In this document: one piece after another, positions 58,441-64,000 of the stretch
Layout of the letters: each line of letters starts with the position of its first letter
Numbering within the stretch: position 1 is the first letter of the stretch
Origin: Gnetum montanum
Lineage: Eukaryota > Streptophyta > Gnetopsida > Gnetales > Gnetaceae
Reading direction: 5' to 3'
NCBI GenBank assembly: GCA_015680685.1
Contig: MNCI01008000.1
Location: forward strand, 69,456-133,455
DNA: 64,000 bases
Position numbers and translations under genes: made by a program
Notes under the pieces: model-generated
Databases searched by the model: none
What the model saw: the letters and a program-made list of their open reading frames with translations, nothing else
Told to the model about the DNA's origin: nothing

Positions 58441-60455
58441 TGTTATGGTACCTTGATAAAAAAAGGTTTCTTAGTGATTGTTGTTGCTGGGTCATGCCAG
58501 TTTAACATCTTAGCAGATGATTCCTGTGGAACTTTGACCACAAAGGGTGTTGTGGGTGCTTGAGGTGGCACTTTGAAAATAAAGGGAGGTCTCTTGCTTG
58601 TGGAGGCTACAGGGACCTTTACCTTGTTAGGAGGCACATGGATCACAAAGGGATGTTGCACAGGTTTGGGCTTGCCACCTATGCTAATTGAGTTTATGAC
58701 ATAGCAGGCATCATCTGTGTTGTATTGACTCACCATGTTGATCACTAATTGGCCTTGTTCTATCATTCTCTGTAAGTCATCTTGCAAAGCACAACGGTTG
58801 TCTGTACTGTGACCAACCAATTGATGGTAATGACAGTATTGGTCCAATCTAAAATGTTATGGGACTGGGGGTTCATTTGGTACTGCTAATGTGAGGTCCG
58901 TTAGTAGTTCACAGTACCTATCATGTTTTTGGCAGGTAATCACCAATACGTGTTTGTGTTGGATTTTATTGGCTTTCAAGAGTTGCTCCAATAGTTCAGA
59001 GGGTTGCATCGGTAGTGGTGTATACTTTGAGTGGTCCTTGCGCTGAAAGTTGGACCTTGGAGTGGCCCCTATCGATGTAGGTGAGTTGGTGCCAAAGTTG
59101 GCAGTTTTGTCAGCTAGGGCTTTGGATTGCTTAGCTGTTGGGCCCCAGATGGTTGTTTTTGTACTTGTGGCCATCATTGCTACTATTGTGTTTTTCTTGC
59201 AAGCATGTTGCTTTCTATAGGCCACATAAGCCAGATCATTGCTTACTCTTGCTACCTCTTTGATGCCCCTTGCTTAGTCAAAGGCCTGGGTAAGAGACTT
59301 TTGAACCTGGTAGAGTAGTTTGGACTTGATGAAGTCATTGAATGCACCCTTGAAGATGGCCAGAAGATGTGTCTTTGCAATCGGCTCATGCATTTCATTA
59401 GCTGTGGCACTCCATCGCTGGAGGAAGGGTAGTATGGGCTCTAGGGGTCTTTGTCTAACATGGAGGAGCTTGTCGATTGTCACTTCAGGTCTGATGTTGT
59501 ATCTGAAGCATGTCACAAACTGGTGTATGAGGTCCTTGAGGGATGCAATGGAAGCTCGGGGTAGGGTACAGTACCAATCTAGAGCTTTGCTAGTGAGTGA
59601 CAGGGGAAAGAGGCATAGAATGACATGTGGCTAGGAGTGCAACGTGATGGCTTCTATGCAGAATGTGATGATATGTGCATTAGAGTCACTATGACCATTA
59701 TATTTTGTCAGATGTGGCAATGAATAGCCCATGGGTAGTGTATGGGGTGGGATCGTAGGATAGATCGGATCATCACGGTAAAAGTCCACCACCTTGGGTG
59801 TGCCTAAGGAGGTAGCCTTAAGCTAGTTGATTTCCTTCGTTAGAGTCTAGATGAGTTGGGACACTTGTTCCCAACTCATAGATTCACCATTCGGTTGTGT
59901 TGACTGGACTCGCATAGGTTGTGCAGTAAAGGGTTGGATCACCGGTTGTGGGCTTTGCGAGTTTAATGTCATGGAAGTTGGTTGTTGATAGTTTAACGTC
60001 ATACTGGATGTGTGTTGGTAATTTAAGGCTGTACCGAGCCATGTATAGTTTAACTTCATCCTGGACAGATGATGAGCATGTGCTTGAGGCACTGGTGAAA
60101 TAGGCATGGCACATGTGATGCCTGCGTAAATGTTGGGTTGAGGTTGGGGAGGTTGGGGCATGGCCCCAATGTAGGAATAAGGTACTTGTGTTACTTGGGG
60201 CTAGGCCCTATCGTATGTACAAGGTGTTTGGATTGTTTGGGGCTGGGCCCTAGTGTGTGTAGATTGTGAAGCGAATGCCTTGGGTGTGTGCTCCAAGTGT
60301 TATGATTGTTGTGAGGAGGCAAGGCCCCAAGGGTTGTCGGGTTCGGGTAGGGCTGTGAACTCATACTTGTACTGGGTTGGCGATCTTGGGTAAGAGGAAG
60401 TCATCTCAGAATCGTTGTGTTGTGTGTATTGTATGTATTGGAGAAGGTGATCCAT
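58441..60455 (-). pseudogene. E1 gag
   Basis: Reverse strand from the ATG at 60455-60453, one frame with under ten stops and no frameshift found. Pro/Gln-rich N terminus; repeats SMTLNYQQPTSMTLN near 59960-60030 encoded by the GACGTTAAACTA motif; capsid YSLPHLTKYNGHSDSNAHII, FPLSLTSKALDWYCTLPRAS and LQRWSATANEMHEPIAKTHL (59370-59430); finger YCHYHQLVGHSTDNRC (58793-58840) with C-x-H-x5-H-x5-C spacing in place of a classical CCHC. It is better preserved in frame than the E2 copy and shows what the E2 finger has lost. Confidence 0.85.
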
Positions 60456-61065
60456 GTTGGTGGTAGTCAGTACTTAGACTAGCTTGAAGTTAGGTGCGAA
60501 TTGCAGTGAATTTAGCCTTGAAATCGATGCATTTTGTGTGTTTTTGTTAAAAAAACAATGTAGCGGTATTGTAGCAGTATTGTAGTAGCATGAGTACTAT
60601 AGCAGCCACAAAAAATTGTAGTAGCATAAGGTTACTATAGCAAGTAGAGCATGAGTTACAACCCAGCATGAGTTATCAAACTATGAGCAAGCCCAAAGTG
60701 TGAGTAAATCAGAGCGTGAGCAAGCCCAAAGCATGAGTAAATCAGAGCATGAGCAAGCTCAAAGTGTGAGTAAATTAGAGTGTGAGCAAGCCCAAAGCAT
60801 CAGTAAATTAGAGCGTGAGCAAGCTAGAGTGTGAATAAATCAGAGCGTGAGCAAGCTAGGGCATGAGTAAGCTAGCTTGACAAGCTGGCGTGGGTAAATT
60901 GTCATGAGTAAGTTGTGAAGCTGGCATGAGTAACTTGGGTCAACGTGATTAGGTCAACCTGAGTGTGTGTAAGCTAGCTTAACAAGCTAGGCCTTAGTTT
61001 TAGTACTTGGTCTTGCATAGCGTTTGAACATGTAGTGTGATCAGTGCTTTGATAGATGGTAAACG
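60456..61065 (-). repeat. E1 leader with 33-bp tandem GCGTGAGC array
   Basis: Between 60680 and 60880 six units of 33 bp begin at about 60685, 60718, 60751, 60784, 60817 and 60848 (GAGCAAGCCCAAAGCRTGAG). The units differ mainly as GCGTGAG, GCATGAG and GTGTGAG, the expected products of CpG deamination. Outside the array GCATGAGTAA and CTAGCTTGACAAGCT units continue irregularly. Confidence 0.85.
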
Positions 61066-61090
61066 AGTTCAGGCACTCCTACTAGTGCCA
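61066..61090 (-). promoter_or_regulatory. primer binding site of E1
   Basis: Reverse strand TGGCACTAGTAGGAGTGCCT then GAAC, three bases from the LTR end, equivalent to the E2 site at 38634. It fixes the E1 orientation. Confidence 0.7.
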
Positions 61091-61093
61091 ATT

Positions 61094-61996
61094 TACTATA
61101 CTGACCTAAATCGTTGATGTAAGGCTGGAAGGGAAAACAAACACTGAAAGATCATCAGACAGGCACAAATGACCTTGCCTTCGCTTGAGGGTAAGTTGGA
61201 AAAGGAAATGAAGGCAAAGCGCCTTGGATGGTCTGCACGCAAATCAACCAAGGACTTCCCCGAGCATAAACTATGGCTTGCGCTAGGGTTATCGTAACTA
61301 ATGATGTATGGAATGTAAACAGTAATATATGAAATGCGAACAGAGCATATACGAAACTGTATTGCAAACAAAACGTAAACTGAACTTTAAAATAGGGCAA
61401 ACAATATAATGGCTGGAAAAATGAACTATATTATATTGCTTAGAAAGGATGTGCACTGGTCAAAGCATAGCTACACGTGTGGATGGCAAGTCAAGCACCA
61501 AGCCCTGAGGTGATGTGTTTTAGAAGTGCTTAGATGTTAGGAGTCAGGTGTGATCGAGCACCCAAGGATTGCTGGTCTAAGTTTCCTAAGCTGTTAACCT
61601 TCAAAATTGTCAACCTTGTTCATGTGAATTGACAGGGTATTTATAGGGTTCAGCTAGCTTAGGTGCAGAATTCATGGATGGAACCAATGGCTGAGAGATG
61701 AGAGGAAAATAGATCGAGTGACACGTGTTCAATGGACAGCTGTGTGTGAGTTGGACGTGCACAGGCAAGCTACCCTCAAATTTGGACCAGATTTGAACCA
61801 TTTTTAACTTGATCTTGAAGTTGTTGGAGTTACTCACGCAGAGGGCAAGCTAGCTTGACAAGCCGAGCATGAGTAAGCTGGCTTGAGCAAGCTGGGCATG
61901 AGTTCCATGCCTTAGTCAAATTTTTTCCTCCCAAGAGCTAATAGCGTCTGGGTTGTTCTTATTTCAGAATGTTAGGCCAAAATTAGTGGTGTTTCA
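61094..61996 (-). repeat. 5' LTR of E1, internally deleted
   Basis: Reverse strand starts TGAAACACCACTAATTTTGG at 61996 and ends ..AGGTCAGTATAGTA at 61094. It is collinear with 34998-36702 except that about 800 bp, including the GCGTGAG modules of U3, are missing at about 61770 (join GCAAGCTAC / CCTCAAATTTGG). Confidence 0.85.
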
Positions 61997-63515
61997 CCTA
62001 TGTTATGCTCATAGGTTTTTTGAGGACGTTGAGATGTAGCCCACCTTGAGTATGCTCTAGAACGCTTAGTGACTTTAGGGCTTATGGTTGGTGTTGAGTG
62101 ATACTTCTTCAAAGAAATGTCATTATACTTGGTGTTAGAGCAAAGGTTTTGATTTAAGCAGAAAACATATTCAAATACTTTTAGAAGTGATTATGAGTAA
62201 GAGATGGGATGTTAACGATGAGTATAAAAATCTTGTTATTGCTCTTGTGGAAGATCTAATTATGGAGGACAATTGATATAAGCAACATGATCATGTGTCC
62301 TCTAACTTAAGCCAAAGGGATCTAAACAATTCTCAAGTTTTTTAATTCTAAGGAAGTTCCTTTCTTATCAAGGTAAGCTCTAGTACAACATGGAAATGTG
62401 CTCTAGCTCAAAATCTTATTCTAAGAAATCTTGTAATGCATCAAGGGAATGTAGTCAATGATCTCTAGTTTGTGCAAAATAGTTGTGTGTGCCGAAGTTG
62501 GTTATAGTGAATTATAGGAGAAACACATAGGAATGTTTTCATTATATTTAGAATATTTCCATTCCAAGCTCTTTAATATGGTTGTTGTACATGTCACATG
62601 ATTACTTTTCTAAAGAATCATTTTTTAAAAATCATATAGATAATCTCTAGTTTCTTTTGGAATGTTGTAATGAACTTGTGGGATGTTTGAAGATCTAGTT
62701 GATAATTAAAATGTTATCGTTAATCATGGATTATTCTATTATGCTTTAATAAATCTAATTCATCCTTAAACATCTAAGCATGTGATATTTAGTTAAAAAT
62801 AGTTACTCTTAAGATTATAGTTAGTAGCTTCTATCATGTTATAATCAATATCATTTATCTTTAGATTTATTTATGCGTTCTTTTATTATGCATTAATAAA
62901 TCTAATATATCATTAAACATGTAATCATGTATCAATTAATTAGTTTATATTTAAACCAAGCCTAGCTTAATTAAATTATGTTCGAATGTTATTATTTGAA
63001 AAGTATGTAAGAATCATGTAAATCAGTATCCAAGTTCATTAGAAATAAATGTCAATTATATTAAATGAAGATTATTATTAAATCAAGAATTATGTTATGT
63101 TGATGCAAAAATTTTATCTAGATACTAATAATTTGTTTAATAATTTTACTTATTTTAAGAAAACTGAATATTAATAACGGTTAGGTTTGTAAATGGATGT
63201 GAAAAGTTTTGCAATCATCAACCAATAAAAAATGAGAATTATAGTAAAAGTCAATAGCTTTCCTAGAATGCAATGCACTTTTTTAATTTAAAAATAAAAT
63301 ATCCAATTATATTTACAAGTTATCTATTAGAACTTGATAGCTCCTCAATAATTGATCACTAATGGGATTTACAATAGATTATTAGAATCATATTTTTTGG
63401 CATGTGTGAAGCTAGCCTTGTCCTCTTTGAGAATTTTATCATTCGTATCATCAACTATGATGACATCCTCTTATACATATTGGCTTGCATAAAGTTGGAA
63501 AAAGTGTTTTTTAGG
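61997..63515. other. flank of E1, no recognisable gene
   Basis: AT-rich. At about 62130-62150 TTGGTGTTAGAGCAAAGGTT resembles a worn tRNA-iMet primer site (TGGTATCAGAGC), followed by an ATG with a short open frame (MSKRWDVNDEYKNLVIALVE, 62192). It may be the start of another decayed LTR element; too little remains to say more. Confidence 0.3.
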
Positions 63516-64000
63516 TGATGAGTCATGATCTATTAGGCCTAGTTATTGGAGCCCAGTTATTGAAGCCCTGATACCAGATATGGTCTATCAGGCCTAGTTA
63601 TTGGAGCCGCGATATCGCATCAACTGCAATATTGCGTACGCGATACCGCGGCCTACCTCAATGTTTATAAATAAGAGGTAACTTTCCTTGTTCTGGATCT
63701 AGTTGTTAGTTCCTTACCCAAACTCTTGCAGTTTTTCCTTCTTACAGTTAGAATTATTTCCCAGTGTATGCCCACAGTGTGGTGATTGTAATTGTACGAC
63801 ATCCTTATTCGAGTGTGATGTACTTGGACATGCACATGACTGAAAATAAAGATCGAGAGTACTTCATCATTGCAGCATTCACTTAGTTTAATTAATTATT
63901 TATTTATTTGTTATTTACTGCTTTCTTAGTTAATCTCTCTCACCCTTAAACTCCTATTAAACACAGAATAAGTACGACTTGATTACAAGCATTTAAGTGT
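63516..64000 (+). repeat. LTR F (TGATRARG family), partial
   Basis: Starts TGATGAGTCATGATC, has a 52-bp local duplication (CTATYAGGCCTAGTTATTGG at about 63531 and 63583), CpG palindromes GCGATATCGC and GCGTACGC upstream of the box TTTATAAATAAG (63665), then the R/U5 blocks CTTATTCGAGTG, ACTTGGACATG, GAAAATAAAGATCGAGA and CAGAATAAGTACGACT shared with LTRs A and B. Cut by the window edge. Confidence 0.7.

Noticed and set aside
60680-60880. CRISPR-like regular array (33-bp period)
   Set aside because: The whole unit is repeated with no unique spacers, it lies in a retrotransposon leader and the genome is eukaryotic.
34998-62001. Target-site duplication for E1
   Set aside because: GTACT (34993-34997) and CCTAT (61997-62001) do not match; shifting the ends gives only partial matches that conflict with the shared LTR end sequence.

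Overview
This is a eukaryotic nuclear window made almost entirely of decayed transposable elements. The high AT content, intron-bearing remnants with short GT-AG introns, Ty3/gypsy (Tat-like and other) retrotransposons, plant-type LINE remnants and tRNA-derived SINEs point to a land plant with a large, repeat-rich genome; a gymnosperm is plausible but not proven. I see no intact host gene. The only host-gene-derived sequence I recognise is a broken 5' part of an Endonuclease V gene near 32.0-32.3 kb.

Layout. 0-2.66 kb: minus-strand gypsy element (gag remnant, tRNA-iMet-type primer site, 5' LTR). 4.3-9.04 kb: an accessory coiled-coil coding remnant leading to a polypurine tract and LTR, followed by a second LTR of the same family in inverted orientation. 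9.2-13.7 kb: decayed plus-strand gypsy gag-protease-RT. 13.7-18.4 kb: minus-strand zinc-knuckle repeat, SINE copies and LINE 3' remnants. 18.45-20.64 kb: a second inverted LTR pair, now head to head. 20.67-21.98 kb: a gypsy integrase remnant. 24.0-27.2 kb: a LINE with ORF1 and endonuclease, interrupted by a 300-N gap and lacking its RT. 28-30 kb: AT-rich sequence and a coiled-coil pseudogene. 30.2-34.0 kb: a pair of >1 kb direct repeats around the Endonuclease V exon. 34.1-34.8 kb: second copy of the zinc-knuckle repeat, with a SINE in its intron.

The main structure is at 35.0-62.0 kb. An 18.4 kb Tat-like gypsy element (called E2 here, plus strand, 36791-55217) is inserted inside an older element of the same family (E1, minus strand, 34998-61996). 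The pre-insertion sequence of E1 can be read across the junction, and the target-site duplication is CTGAG/CCAAG. E2 has LTRs, primer site, gag-protease, pol with RT, two RNase H domains and integrase, and a polypurine tract. Between protease and RT lies a 5.4 kb interval holding an antisense gene that resolves into seven exons with six GT-AG introns. E1 has kept gag-protease but lost RT, RNase H and integrase. Two short sequence motifs (CTCACGCTG and GACGTTAAACTAG types) recur through LTRs, leaders, spacers and even codons of this family.

Premature stops in most coding remnants sit where glutamine, arginine or tryptophan codons are expected, the pattern left by cytosine deamination of methylated, silenced elements. 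Three single Ns and the 300-N block lie at duplicated sequence and look like assembly joins.
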